Origin: Lodderomyces elongisporus | Lineage: Eukaryota > Ascomycota > Pichiomycetes > Serinales > Debaryomycetaceae | Direction: 5' to 3' | NCBI RefSeq assembly: GCF_030384665.1 | Contig: NC_083677.1 | Span: 1,671,501 to 1,735,500, forward strand | Length of the DNA stretch: 64,000 bases | In this document: one piece after another, positions 21,332-30,553 of the stretch | How positions within the stretch are numbered: position 1 is the first letter of the stretch | Layout: every line of letters begins with the position of its first letter | The notes under the pieces: generated by a model | Told to the model about the DNA's origin: nothing | The model's database searches: none | The model's input: only the letters and a program-made list of their open reading frames with translations | Translations under genes and position numbers: made by a program

Positions 21332-22171
21332 TTATGGACATGTGTAACCACCATCGACAGCCAAGTTGGCACCTGTGGTGTATGTACTTGCATTTGAAGC
21401 CAAGTACAAGTAAGCACCAACCAATTCCTCAGGCAAACCTTCTCTACCCAATGGGGTCAATTGCCACCATTTAGCCTTCATGTCTTTTTCGACAAATTCA
21501 GAGATATCGGTTGCAATGTATCCTGGCGACACAGAGTTGACTCTTGCGAATGGGGCCCATTCTACAGCCAAGGACTTGGTCAAGTGGGTACAACCTGCCT
21601 TTGCAGTGTTGTAAGCAGCTTGCAATTGTGGCACATTAACAATCGATCCAGACATGGATGAAGTAATAATCAATGAACCTTTACCATTCTTTTGGAAAAT
21701 CTTACCCACGGTGTGTGCACAGTAGTAAACACCATTCAAATCGGTGTGGATAATTCTGTTCCATTTATCGTAGCCATCAACGTAGATTTCTGGTCCGTCT
21801 GTCCATGCAACACCGGCATTGGCGACAAAGACATCGATGGTGCCAAAATCTTTTTCTTGTTGGTTAATCACTTCAGTAACACTTTCGGGGTCGCTAATGT
21901 TACATTTGTAAGCCTTGGACTTGACACCATAAGTTTCAGACAAGTATTTGGCCTTTTCATCTGCTGGGTGAGAGTTATACCAGATAGCAACATCAGCGCC
22001 AGCCTGGGCAAATGCCTCGGCAACTGCCCAACCAATACCACCGGAGGAACCTGTCACAGAGGCAACCTTACCCTTAAGGGAGAACATGTCCAAGACATTC
22101 TTGGGGAGTTGTGGAGCTTTGGTAGGCAATGGGCCCAATTCTTCGTTTGTGTATGATTTGATTTCGCTCAT
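21332..22171 (-). CDS. NADP(H)-dependent short-chain carbonyl/sorbose reductase (SOU/SCR family), paralogue 1
   Basis: A classical short-chain dehydrogenase of 279 residues in the family of Candida Sou1 (L-sorbose reductase) and the stereoselective carbonyl reductases of C. parapsilosis. The Rossmann motif TGSSGGIG is near residues 40-47, and NSHP follows the second strand. The NAG motif (FVANAGVAW) and the catalytic triad follow: Ser in ITSSMSG, then YNTAK (Tyr and Lys). The substrate-loop PGYIATDI and the terminal GGYTCP of the family are present. It ends and starts like the C. parapsilosis enzymes ([15 protein letters not shown] N-terminus). Closely related to the gene at 32017-32871. A retrotransposon starts 182 bp upstream of its ATG, so its expression may be altered. 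Confidence 0.93.
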   Translation of the reverse strand: MSEIKSYTNEELGPLPTKAPQLPKNVLDMFSLKGKVASVTGSSGGIGWAVAEAFAQAGADVAIWYNSHPADEKAKYLSETYGVKSKAYKCNISDPESVTEVINQQEKDFGTIDVFVANAGVAWTDGPEIYVDGYDKWNRIIHTDLNGVYYCAHTVGKIFQKNGKGSLIITSSMSGSIVNVPQLQAAYNTAKAGCTHLTKSLAVEWAPFARVNSVSPGYIATDISEFVEKDMKAKWWQLTPLGREGLPEELVGAYLYLASNASTYTTGANLAVDGGYTCP

Positions 22172-22303
22172 GTTTATTGATTAATTGAATGGTTTTTAAT
22201 GTGTGTAGTGGTTGAATAGAATAAAAGTGGAGGATACTAAGAGGGAAGAAATGAATAGGAATACTGCAAAAACATCTTTTGCCAACTTGATTCTTTGACC
22301 CAC

Positions 22304-22314
22304 TATTTATATAT
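22304..22314 (-). promoter_or_regulatory. TATA box of reductase paralogue 1
   Basis: The minus strand reads ATATATAAATA about 133-143 bp before the ATG. It is only about 40 bp from the retrotransposon LTR, so little native promoter remains next to the gene. Confidence 0.55.
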
Positions 22315-22353
22315 CAAAGTTTTTTTTTTTTTCATTACCCTTTCAAGAGAGGG

Positions 22354-22807
22354 TGTCGCATAGCACTGTCACAAGTAACAAGTGTACGACTGCTGAGCAT
22401 CGGTTTGAGCTGGTAGCTCACCGATACCAGCGGTTTGAGTTCGTGACTTGATAGGCTATATTCCAACTAAGTGTAATTGTCAATGATCGCACCTATAAAG
22501 GTCTCAATGCTCATAAGTTAAGAGAGTAAATTGTCTCATACAAAGTCACTAGTAAGGAGAATCGTGAGAGTATACACTCTGCACGTTCACCTAGTGATTT
22601 GTGTTCAATGTAGTTGACCGTATAAAATCTATATTTTACCGATATTTCTATATAATAGTGATAAGTTAATTTTACCACTTCTCGTTCCTATTTATATAAA
22701 CTCATCTTGTTTGAAGTTTCAAGTTTCCTATGTCGTGCAATATTCTCCAAATATTCACTTAGCGGAAACGAGGGCACAGAGCGTCCAATGTGTGTCGCAC
22801 TGTGACA
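22354..22807 (-). repeat. 3' LTR of the Ty3/gypsy element
   Basis: 454 bp, with TGTC...GACA ends. On the element's strand it begins TGTCACAGTGCGACA and ends GTGCTATGCGACA. It includes a TATA motif (22689-22700) and a hairpin-forming segment (22399-22425). Confidence 0.95.
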
Positions 22808-22820
22808 TCCTCCCCCCCTT
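22808..22820 (-). other. Polypurine tract next to 3' LTR
   Basis: The minus strand reads AAGGGGGGGAGGA immediately before the 3' LTR, the expected plus-strand DNA primer site. Confidence 0.85.
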
Positions 22821-22918
22821 CAGAGTCTGAATGAGCGATACGGCCTTATTTTCATTGCATTTCGGAAAAAATTGATTTGAGGTAAAATAACTGTACAAAT
22901 TGATGATAACCGTTGTGG

Positions 22919-22930
22919 CCTCCCCCCCTG
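22919..22930 (-). other. Second polypurine-tract-like sequence
   Basis: The minus strand reads AGGGGGGGAGGC about 100 bp inside the first tract and just after the pol stop codon. It is a near copy of the polypurine tract and possibly a second priming site. Confidence 0.5.
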
Positions 22931-22942
22931 CAAAGTAGAAAA

Positions 22943-25900
22943 TCATTTTGTAGTACTAAGCGGAGCGGCAACAAACGGTTTCAACATCTCCCTAGTATAC
23001 TGACGTTTCATGGGAATGCCTTGGAGGTTACTAAGATAGTAAATCCTCGACAGCACCTTCCGGACAACGAAAGGACCCGACCAATTCAAGCCCATCTTGT
23101 TGGTAGCAGCATCGTAAACTAAGACTAAGTCTCCTTTCTTGATCGGTACATTAGTGTCATAACGTTTGTCAAAAACTTCCTTCTGATGATCCCGATCGCG
23201 GCGTTGAGTTTCCTTAGCAGAGTCTTCCTGTTGTTTACGGAAATAAAACTGACCAACGCGGAACTTGAATAGTTCGTCCTCCGTGTATTGTTGTATATCA
23301 GATGGTGTTTGCATCAATGATTGGAGCAGATTATTACCTTCAAATCCAAAAACCAAGTATTGTGGTGTGAATCCCGTACGTTTACGAACCGTAGTACGAT
23401 CCACCCACAATGCAGCATTCAAAACTTTGCTCAAATTCTTATTCTCTGGAACCAGTTTGATGAATCTGATAAGTCGTTTGTGCGACGCTTCGATCATCCC
23501 ATTCCCCTGCGGATGGTACGGTACAGAATAAGATGGAGAAATGCCATAATTTGAGAGCAATTGCTGGAGGACCTCATTGTGAAATTCACGACCATTGTCG
23601 GTTTTCAAAACACTAAAGGTTCCTACACGAGCAATAAAGTTTGAATAAATAAAGTCGGCTACTGCCTCTGCAGTAACCTTTGGTAAAACCTGAGCTTCGG
23701 GCCATCCCAGAAATTCGTCACGTGCAACGACAACAGTAGCGTCACGGAGCTTAACGCAGTCACAGACGATTGTATGAAACATACCAGCCGGGTAGTTCAA
23801 GTACAATGGATCCCGCTGCCTAGTTGCAGGTTGGTCCTTTTGACAATAAACACACCGTTTGATATAGTCGGCAAGTCTGCGATAGAGGTTCGGAATGTAG
23901 AATCCAGTATTTATTAGATTGAACGTAGTCTCAACTCCTGGGTGACCACGATCTCTATGAGCAAGATTGAATATGTGTTCAACCTGATTGTTCTCATAAA
24001 CGACGCGTCGAGTGTATGAACCGGTCCGACCTAACTTGTAAAGGATTCCATCATGTAAATAGAACTCTAGTGCGCGGTTGATGAAACGTCTGGCGTCAGC
24101 AGGTGCGTTGTGCGAAACGGGAATGGTACGTGCCTCAAGGTACTTTCTAAGCGCTTGAAGTGGGATCTTCTTATAACTGTTATTAGGCTCAGCTTCAATG
24201 GTAACAACATTAACTTCTGCTAGTACTTTAGGATCCAACTTCGCCCTAAACTCGGCAATAGCTTCTCTGACCTCATAATGATCAGTCTGCGGAGTAGACG
24301 TGTGGCATCGGCTAAGAGCATCGGCAATGATGTTTTTCAGTCCATCAATGTGATGGATCTGATAGTTGAAGGTCCTGATGAAGTTCAACCATTTGTAAAC
24401 CCGATTTACAAAGTGTGAATTATCGAGTGGTTTATTCATCACAAGGACAAGAGCTTTGTTGTCACAGTACAAATGAATGACCCCAGTAAATCCAAACAAG
24501 AGTGGATGGATTGCATCAAACGTCTTATAAATACTGAAAAGTTCCTTTTCGTAAATAGTATAGTTCTTTTCAGAACCATGGAACTTTCCAGAATAGCACA
24601 GGACTAGTTTCGATTCTCCAGCCGCATTGGTGTTTTGCAACACACCACCCCAAGAGTCTGTCGAAGCATCAGTGTGGACAGTAATGAGGTCCTTAAAATT
24701 AAGGGGTTGGAGAATCGGTTGGTTGGTTAGTACTGTGATGATTTGGTGGAAAAACCGCTTAGTTGTAGGATCCCAATGAATCTGATGCTTGGGTTCCTTC
24801 CTTGCTTGATTGACTAAGTTGTAGAGGGGAGCAGTCAACTCAGCATGCCCTACAATCAACTGTCGGTAATAATTGACCAAGCCAAGGAAACTTTCTAGCT
24901 GTTTGACCGTGTTAGGGAGTGGGTAATTCAATAATGCATCCACTTGACCCCTAATTAACGTTTTCCCTGCAGGTGAAATATGGTATCCAAGAAAATCACA
25001 TTCAGGTACAGCGATCTTTAACTTCGCAGGGTTAATCTTCAAGCCAGCATTGGTTAGAAGACGGAACACTTCGACAATCTTATCTAGGTGTTCTCGAACC
25101 AGTGAGTCGGTAAGTTCATCTACTTTGGGACCCACGATGGCAATGTCGTCAATAAAACACATCACATCCTTCGCAACTGGGCTCAAAATCTTTTGTAAGA
25201 TAGAACTAAACTCACTTACTGAATTGATATATCCTTGAGGAAGGACAGCATACTTCAACAAACCTAACGGGCTGTTAAAACTGGTAACATCGCTAGTAGC
25301 AGCATCCAATGGTATTTGAAAATACGCATTCTGCACATCAATAGTACTTATAAACCAACAACCACTAATCTCTGTAGTGAGATCATCCACGGAGAGTGGG
25401 TGACCCCCTTCCAACTCCACATTTTTGTTGAGTTCCCGAAGGTCAATCAACAATCGATGCCTTCCATCCTTCTTACTTATGAGAAACCATGGGTTCCGAT
25501 AAGTCGCATCACTATAGACCAATTGCCCCTGTCGTATCATTTCTTGGAGAATCTCTACTGCAGCGGTACGTTTAGATCCTAATGGGATCGATTTCATCCG
25601 CCAGTGAACATTCGGATCTCGCAAGTTGATACGAACGGGAGGGTGTATTTCAGGCTTAAGTCTGCCAGGGTCTCCACCTTTAATGTAGAAGACATCAGAC
25701 ACCTCAGCACATTGGTCCACGAAATACCGAATATCATCTTCGCTCGCCCTAGACCCGGTAAATGCAGGTCGAAGCATCTCTGAAAGGGGAGGAATGACGA
25801 CGGTTTGACTCACTTGGACAGTTGGAAATGAATCGATGTGGTAGTTAGAATCCCCATCGTAACGAATAGGGAATTTATGAATGTTGCCATTCGCGCGGAA

Positions 25901-27526
25901 ACGTAACTCTCGTTTATCACCATCATCAGTAAACCCAATGGAGAGTTTGTGCGCATCTTGGAATGGCAACCCGAGTAGTACCTGACCAACAGGAATTTGC
26001 TCGTGCAAATAGAGGATTGCAGGTAAGGAGATGAAATGGACAGTAACATCTAAAAACACTCCCTGAGTAATTGCTTTGGTGTCATTATTAACACCTTGAA
26101 CAAATACTGGCTGGCTCAAGGGAAAAGGCTTAATTGGTAACCCTTTTAGTGTTTGCGGGTTGATCAAACTCAACTGGGCCGCGGTGTCGTATTTCATTTC
26201 TATCCTACGGCCATGTATGGATGCGGGGAAACAGAGTAGTTCTTGAGTGACCCCTGGTTGGTGGTAGCCTGTCGAAGTGGTCGTCAGATTTACTTCAGTA
26301 ACAACTGGTTTCTTCTTGAACTTGGCAATACCATCCTTAAGGGCTTTCTGCAAAACATCTCTGTCAACCAACATAGCTTTAGTACTTTCTCTCATCATGG
26401 CTCGAGCATCATCGTGCATTCCCAAATACTTCGAAAGATCCATAAACACGAAGAAGTTATGTTTCATGGCATCTTTGAATGCAGCCTGTTTGTCTAGTAT
26501 GGTCAATTTACTAGTACGTACTCGGCGCTGACTTTTCCGCTGTGGATCAGTGGAATCGTCAGCAAGGTGGTGTGGTTGGTCGGACGTTGCACTTAATTTG
26601 GCAAGCTCATCTAGCTGATTCTCTCTCAAGATGTCTTCGACACTAAAGAGTTTAATTGAATCGTCAGCCACTGGGGAGTCAACTCCATCATCAGCGGTAG
26701 CATTTGCCTGTTCCTCATTAAGTGGTTCATTAACAACAACGTCAGATTTCACCTTAGGCACTTCTTCTTGAGGGTGACTCATCATGTTTCCATTCTCCGG
26801 TGGCGTAGAAGTCTGTTCAATTCCTTTTCCTTCGGATAGGAATAACTTTAACTCTTCATCAGGATCTACGGTGTCCTCCATGGCTAGGTTTTCTAATTCC
26901 CTATCCATTGTCAGTGCGGAGGGTTCGAACCGAATACCAGCCGAGCTAGGTTCTTCATACTCGTAGTCTGGGTCTACGTCTATGTTTTCATCTGGAAACT
27001 GGAGTTCCAGGAATGGTAAATGTGAGTCATAGGGTGGAGACTGCTCTCCGATCGGCGGGGACTCAGTGTCTAATTCCCGTCGGGACTCCTGCATAGATTG
27101 CTCTGTTACAGGGCTAGGTGCGCTTTCACGCTCCACTCTCTCCATCTCCTGCCGTTGTCTAACTGCTGCATTGAGTTGCTGTTTCACCTTATCAGCCTTC
27201 AACTTATTGTGAGCATCTTTTCGCGAGCTAGGGAGATGGGCTTTCTTCGCAGTCCAATCCTTCACTACCTTCTTAGCAGATTGAGCATTGGCTGCGTGCA
27301 CCAAGTAAACCGGGACGTCATCAATCATGATGGGTCCGGGTTTAATCACTTCATCTATTGAATCAGACATTATATGAGAATTAGATTGCATCACTTCTGT
27401 CGGTAATCGTTCGTGGTGGGTATTTTCTCTAGAGTTACTAGTGACTGTACTCTTAGGAATAACCTCTACCTCCATAACTTGTGCTGCCTTGGACTTACTT
27501 TGTTGGGGGCGTGCGATGCCTCGCAT
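22943..27526 (-). CDS. Retrotransposon Pol polyprotein (protease, reverse transcriptase, RNase H, integrase)
   Basis: A 1527-codon intact frame. An N-terminal region of about 430 residues is hydrophilic and has no recognised domain. A retropepsin-like site (YDTAAQLSLI, Asp near 447) follows. Reverse transcriptase has LIDLRELN, STIDVQNAYFQIPL, LPQGY and the FIDD box near 792 in place of YxDD. RNase H has HTDASTDSWGG near 950. Integrase has an H-H-C-C zinc site (HRDRGHPG ... CVYC, about 1190-1228) and catalytic D (VCDCVKL), D (KTDNGREF) and E (GMIEASHK). A GPF/Y-type module (NWSGPFVVRKV) lies near the C-terminus. The frame is +1 relative to gag and overlaps it by 32 nt, so it is probably made as a frameshift fusion. 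An in-frame stop lies just upstream of the ATG. Confidence 0.95.
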   Translation of the reverse strand: MRGIARPQQSKSKAAQVMEVEVIPKSTVTSNSRENTHHERLPTEVMQSNSHIMSDSIDEVIKPGPIMIDDVPVYLVHAANAQSAKKVVKDWTAKKAHLPSSRKDAHNKLKADKVKQQLNAAVRQRQEMERVERESAPSPVTEQSMQESRRELDTESPPIGEQSPPYDSHLPFLELQFPDENIDVDPDYEYEEPSSAGIRFEPSALTMDRELENLAMEDTVDPDEELKLFLSEGKGIEQTSTPPENGNMMSHPQEEVPKVKSDVVVNEPLNEEQANATADDGVDSPVADDSIKLFSVEDILRENQLDELAKLSATSDQPHHLADDSTDPQRKSQRRVRTSKLTILDKQAAFKDAMKHNFFVFMDLSKYLGMHDDARAMMRESTKAMLVDRDVLQKALKDGIAKFKKKPVVTEVNLTTTSTGYHQPGVTQELLCFPASIHGRRIEMKYDTAAQLSLINPQTLKGLPIKPFPLSQPVFVQGVNNDTKAITQGVFLDVTVHFISLPAILYLHEQIPVGQVLLGLPFQDAHKLSIGFTDDGDKRELRFRANGNIHKFPIRYDGDSNYHIDSFPTVQVSQTVVIPPLSEMLRPAFTGSRASEDDIRYFVDQCAEVSDVFYIKGGDPGRLKPEIHPPVRINLRDPNVHWRMKSIPLGSKRTAAVEILQEMIRQGQLVYSDATYRNPWFLISKKDGRHRLLIDLRELNKNVELEGGHPLSVDDLTTEISGCWFISTIDVQNAYFQIPLDAATSDVTSFNSPLGLLKYAVLPQGYINSVSEFSSILQKILSPVAKDVMCFIDDIAIVGPKVDELTDSLVREHLDKIVEVFRLLTNAGLKINPAKLKIAVPECDFLGYHISPAGKTLIRGQVDALLNYPLPNTVKQLESFLGLVNYYRQLIVGHAELTAPLYNLVNQARKEPKHQIHWDPTTKRFFHQIITVLTNQPILQPLNFKDLITVHTDASTDSWGGVLQNTNAAGESKLVLCYSGKFHGSEKNYTIYEKELFSIYKTFDAIHPLLFGFTGVIHLYCDNKALVLVMNKPLDNSHFVNRVYKWLNFIRTFNYQIHHIDGLKNIIADALSRCHTSTPQTDHYEVREAIAEFRAKLDPKVLAEVNVVTIEAEPNNSYKKIPLQALRKYLEARTIPVSHNAPADARRFINRALEFYLHDGILYKLGRTGSYTRRVVYENNQVEHIFNLAHRDRGHPGVETTFNLINTGFYIPNLYRRLADYIKRCVYCQKDQPATRQRDPLYLNYPAGMFHTIVCDCVKLRDATVVVARDEFLGWPEAQVLPKVTAEAVADFIYSNFIARVGTFSVLKTDNGREFHNEVLQQLLSNYGISPSYSVPYHPQGNGMIEASHKRLIRFIKLVPENKNLSKVLNAALWVDRTTVRKRTGFTPQYLVFGFEGNNLLQSLMQTPSDIQQYTEDELFKFRVGQFYFRKQQEDSAKETQRRDRDHQKEVFDKRYDTNVPIKKGDLVLVYDAATNKMGLNWSGPFVVRKVLSRIYYLSNLQGIPMKRQYTREMLKPFVAAPLSTTK

Positions 27527-29255
27527 TAGAACTTAGAGATTTCAAGCTCAGGTGTTTTAAAAGGGGACACTTATAGAAATCCATGACCAACGGTTCACCG
27601 TTTGCTAAGTAATACTTCCCATCGACTTTCTTTACCAACTTTTCATCCAAAGCAGTCACCAATAAGTGGCAACTATCAACAGTGTGTCTGTACTTTCCAC
27701 AAAAATTACATTTAGTAGTCTTTTGTGATTTGTCACCTTTAGACACCAGTGTAGTACCGGCATCTTTTTCTTCGTCATCTGAGATAAGATGCATCCTCGT
27801 TTGAAATGTTGCATTAACAGCATCCCAGATCCTCTCAAATGTCAAATCGTATGATTTGACACCTTGAATGATTTTATCGTTAGGTTTATTCTTGAGGAGT
27901 CCAAGGCCAATCTTTATGATCGACGCATCTTCAAACGTGACTATTGGTCCAGTCCTTCCCGGCTTTTCGATTTTAACTTCCGGGGTCATATACATGATTA
28001 TTTGATCCATGACACTACCCATCCTTTCGAAAAGGGTCTTAAAGATTGAGATCCATGTTTCCTGTGCTAGGTGAGATGTATTGGTGATCCTCAAATACTT
28101 TTTGACAGCAATACCAATAATGGTCATTTTCACTCTAGGATTATGTTTCTTTTTCAAAGCATCATGGATAGCAGTCATAACATCAGTAACTTGGTTCGTT
28201 TCTGGAGGAGTGCCCCCATTGCCCAAGATAGGTAAGTAATCAACCACCGGTTGTTCAAAGGGGCCCTCACTCTTACATGACATCTCAATCATGTCCTTCA
28301 ACGACTCTGACTTCGTCAAATTAGCTCCGTTCCTTAACTCATTAATGATGAGCTTATCAGGAACACCGTAGGTGTGTTTGTGCCACAAAACCGACTTTAA
28401 CCAGAACATGAAACCTTCCTCATCGGAGAACTTCAAAGGGACACGTTTTGCAATGTCATACTGACCGAGTGCCATATTGTCATTTTGAGTTCTCCCTTGT
28501 TTGGCAAGGAGTTTGTCGTAGTACGCCATGAATGCCTTTTCGACAGCTATGTCTGGGACTCGAATGTATGGAATTACCCTGACGTCTTCCCCATGAGGGT
28601 ACCTCTGTCTTGCCTCGTTTATGATTTGACAAGCTTCTTCATGGCCTTCAACCCAGAATCCGCTATGGACTACTTCTCCATGGTAAAGGATACCATCGTA
28701 AGATGCAACAGATCTATCAGATCCATAAGCACTAGGAGTACCACTTTGACGGGATTGGTGAGTCAAGGGTGAAGCGAGTGAGTGTGGCCTCGAGATAGGG
28801 AAGTTACGTCCTGGTGAAAATGTGTGTTCTTCCGGATGAACTTTCATTTGCACGTCAGTTGGCAGGGTTATGCTGTTGTTATCATCCGAAATCTGGGCCT
28901 TGTTAGCCTCATCGTTCCTAGCTGGTACAGGAGTGCTAAGTTGCGGGACTGTTTGAATCATAGCGGCTTTAAACATAGCAGTCATTTGTTTCATCTGCTC
29001 TTGCATCATCATCATCTCAGATTTCAAGTCTAAGATCTCGTTAATCTCAACCTGATTTATTTGAGGAGCTTCTGTCCTTTTCAAACCAGGAGATTCATCT
29101 TCACCTTCGCTCATATCGGCTCTTCCCGAGGTAGAAATAGACTGCCCGGAAATTGAAGATGAGTCGACACCAGCAAGGTCTGGTTTACTTGGACCAGGGT
29201 TGATACTCCTTGGAGTAGGATTAGAGGTCTTAGAATCTTTTGTTGAAGATGACAT
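27495..29255 (-). CDS. Retrotransposon Gag protein
   Basis: A 586-residue capsid/nucleocapsid precursor. The N-terminus is Ser/Thr/Pro-rich and is followed by a Met/Gln-rich coiled-coil-like helix (about 75-100). A large helical central region carries the presumed capsid (residues about 200-480), for example FSDEEGFMFWLKSVLWHKHTYG. A single CCHC zinc knuckle, CNFCGKYRHTVDSC (C-x2-C-x4-H-x4-C), is near residue 522-535. It is unusually long for a Ty3-type Gag (Ty3 Gag3 is about 290 residues). The ATG at 29253-29255 is about 1.3 kb from the 5' LTR. It ends at TAA 27495-27497 inside the pol overlap. Confidence 0.9.
   Translation of the reverse strand: MSSSTKDSKTSNPTPRSINPGPSKPDLAGVDSSSISGQSISTSGRADMSEGEDESPGLKRTEAPQINQVEINEILDLKSEMMMMQEQMKQMTAMFKAAMIQTVPQLSTPVPARNDEANKAQISDDNNSITLPTDVQMKVHPEEHTFSPGRNFPISRPHSLASPLTHQSRQSGTPSAYGSDRSVASYDGILYHGEVVHSGFWVEGHEEACQIINEARQRYPHGEDVRVIPYIRVPDIAVEKAFMAYYDKLLAKQGRTQNDNMALGQYDIAKRVPLKFSDEEGFMFWLKSVLWHKHTYGVPDKLIINELRNGANLTKSESLKDMIEMSCKSEGPFEQPVVDYLPILGNGGTPPETNQVTDVMTAIHDALKKKHNPRVKMTIIGIAVKKYLRITNTSHLAQETWISIFKTLFERMGSVMDQIIMYMTPEVKIEKPGRTGPIVTFEDASIIKIGLGLLKNKPNDKIIQGVKSYDLTFERIWDAVNATFQTRMHLISDDEEKDAGTTLVSKGDKSQKTTKCNFCGKYRHTVDSCHLLVTALDEKLVKKVDGKYYLANGEPLVMDFYKCPLLKHLSLKSLSSNARHRTPPTK
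27518..27524 (-). promoter_or_regulatory. Candidate +1 ribosomal frameshift heptamer GCG-AGG-C
   Basis: It lies in the gag/pol overlap. In gag frame it reads GCG AGG C; skipping the A gives GGC, the pol frame. Ty3 shifts at GCG-AGU-U and Ty1 at CUU-AGG-C, so this site has the Ty3 P-site codon and the Ty1 slow A-site codon. A TAA in pol frame about 10 nt upstream means the shift must occur in this short window. Confidence 0.6.
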
Positions 29256-29652
29256 TTGTAGTAGAAGTTTTTCAAGTTTTTGGAATAATATTTTGCTTGA
29301 ATGTAATATGTGATATACTTGGTGTTAAACTTTTTGGTGATATGTTTTTATGGTAGATAAACCCTTTGTTCCAAATTATCAAGGGTTTCGTTCAATCAAT
29401 CTCGGGAATACTTATAGTTCTCGTCACGCGAGTAAGAGGTCGTGGACAACAATTTTTGTTGAGTAGGGTGAAAATTTTTCACCAGCGCATAGTCGTGTAT
29501 CCTGGCCTCATCTTAAAAATTTTGTCGACAATAAATGAGTGCCTCGGATTTGACTCCTCCTATATAGCAGGCGCTAAGTCAGTATCTCTAATAAAGTGAT
29601 GATTGAACGACCTATTGAAACACTGTAGTTTCATAATAATAATTGGTTGCTT

Positions 29653-29734
29653 CTTTCGGGATGCAATTCTGTCTTTCTCTCAAGATGCTATATAGTCTTT
29701 CTTGCGAGATGCAATTTAGTCTTTCCCTCGGTAG
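29653..29734. repeat. Degenerate 24-bp tandem repeat in the retrotransposon leader
   Basis: Three and a half units of ctttc(t)xxcgagatgcaatttagt with 20-24 bp spacing (starts at 29653, 29673, 29697 and 29721). Confidence 0.7.
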
Positions 29735-30536
29735 TTACCATCTCCGCCGTTTTTATCTGGTGTAATTCTACCTCACCGATAACCCGTGTAGTTTGTTTAG
29801 TCTGCTACCATCATACTCAGATGAGTCCGTAGACAGTAATGATGATTTCTTAAACGCTGCTTTAACGGTGCTTATTTACCTTCTAGAATGTAATAAGTCT
29901 TTTTTAAAAAAATGATATAAACCCAAATTAGGGATGTGGTCATTATCCTAAAAATACTTTCCTCGATCTTTGCACCAATTGAGGGTAGCCACCTATACCC
30001 GTGCAATCTTCGGTACTCGTTTCAACGCCATGCCTATCACACGTACAGCCTTCAAACTATAGCCAAGTCAGCAGACACGACTCTATTCGGTCTATAGTTG
30101 CACTCTGTCTAACGTCTACAACCTTCGCCCTTTGTCAACTGATGGGTGAATATTCCATCATAAAGTGTTGACAGTATACGCTATTTGATATTTTCTGGTG
30201 TAGTCTCGGATACGTCCCGATGACTACGATGCATTATGTTCCATTGGACTAAACTCGCATAGTTCTCCAATGAGGAGTAGCTCCTCCTTTAAACTGTAGT
30301 TCACAATAGTGAAGCTATTAATTCGTGGATAGGAGATTTACTCTTCCACAGGTCCTTCTCATAAATGATATTGACCAAATGTTGAAATGCCAAGGTATTG
30401 AAATGTCATGATCATTCAATATCCTGGTCGACAATACTGCTTAACAGTAGCCTCAACCAATGTATCAATTACTTGAAATATTAGGTAACCATATCAAATC
30501 ATTCAAACAACATGATTTGCAAGGATTTGAGGTCCT

Positions 30537-30550
30537 CACTCTGGTCGCCA
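30537..30550 (-). other. Primer-binding site of the retrotransposon
   Basis: Three bases inside the 5' LTR the element strand reads TGGCGACCAGAGTG, which would pair with a tRNA 3' end of the form ...CTCTGGTCG-CCA. The TGG start fits a CCA-ended primer. A discriminator G after GTC is compatible with a serine-type tRNA, but the tRNA is not in this window. Confidence 0.55.
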
Positions 30551-30553
30551 TTC

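Larger units (their letters stand above)
29256..30553 (-). other. 1.3-kb untranslated leader of the retrotransposon
   Basis: It lies between the 5' LTR and gag, with no substantial ORF on the element's strand. It contains a 24-bp degenerate tandem repeat (29653-29734) and begins with the primer-binding site. It presumably carries packaging and dimerisation signals (inference). Confidence 0.6.

Noticed and set aside
26917..26937. GGGTTCGAACC sequence resembling a tRNA B box
   Set aside because: It lies inside the open pol frame, and no acceptor or anticodon stem can be formed around it.
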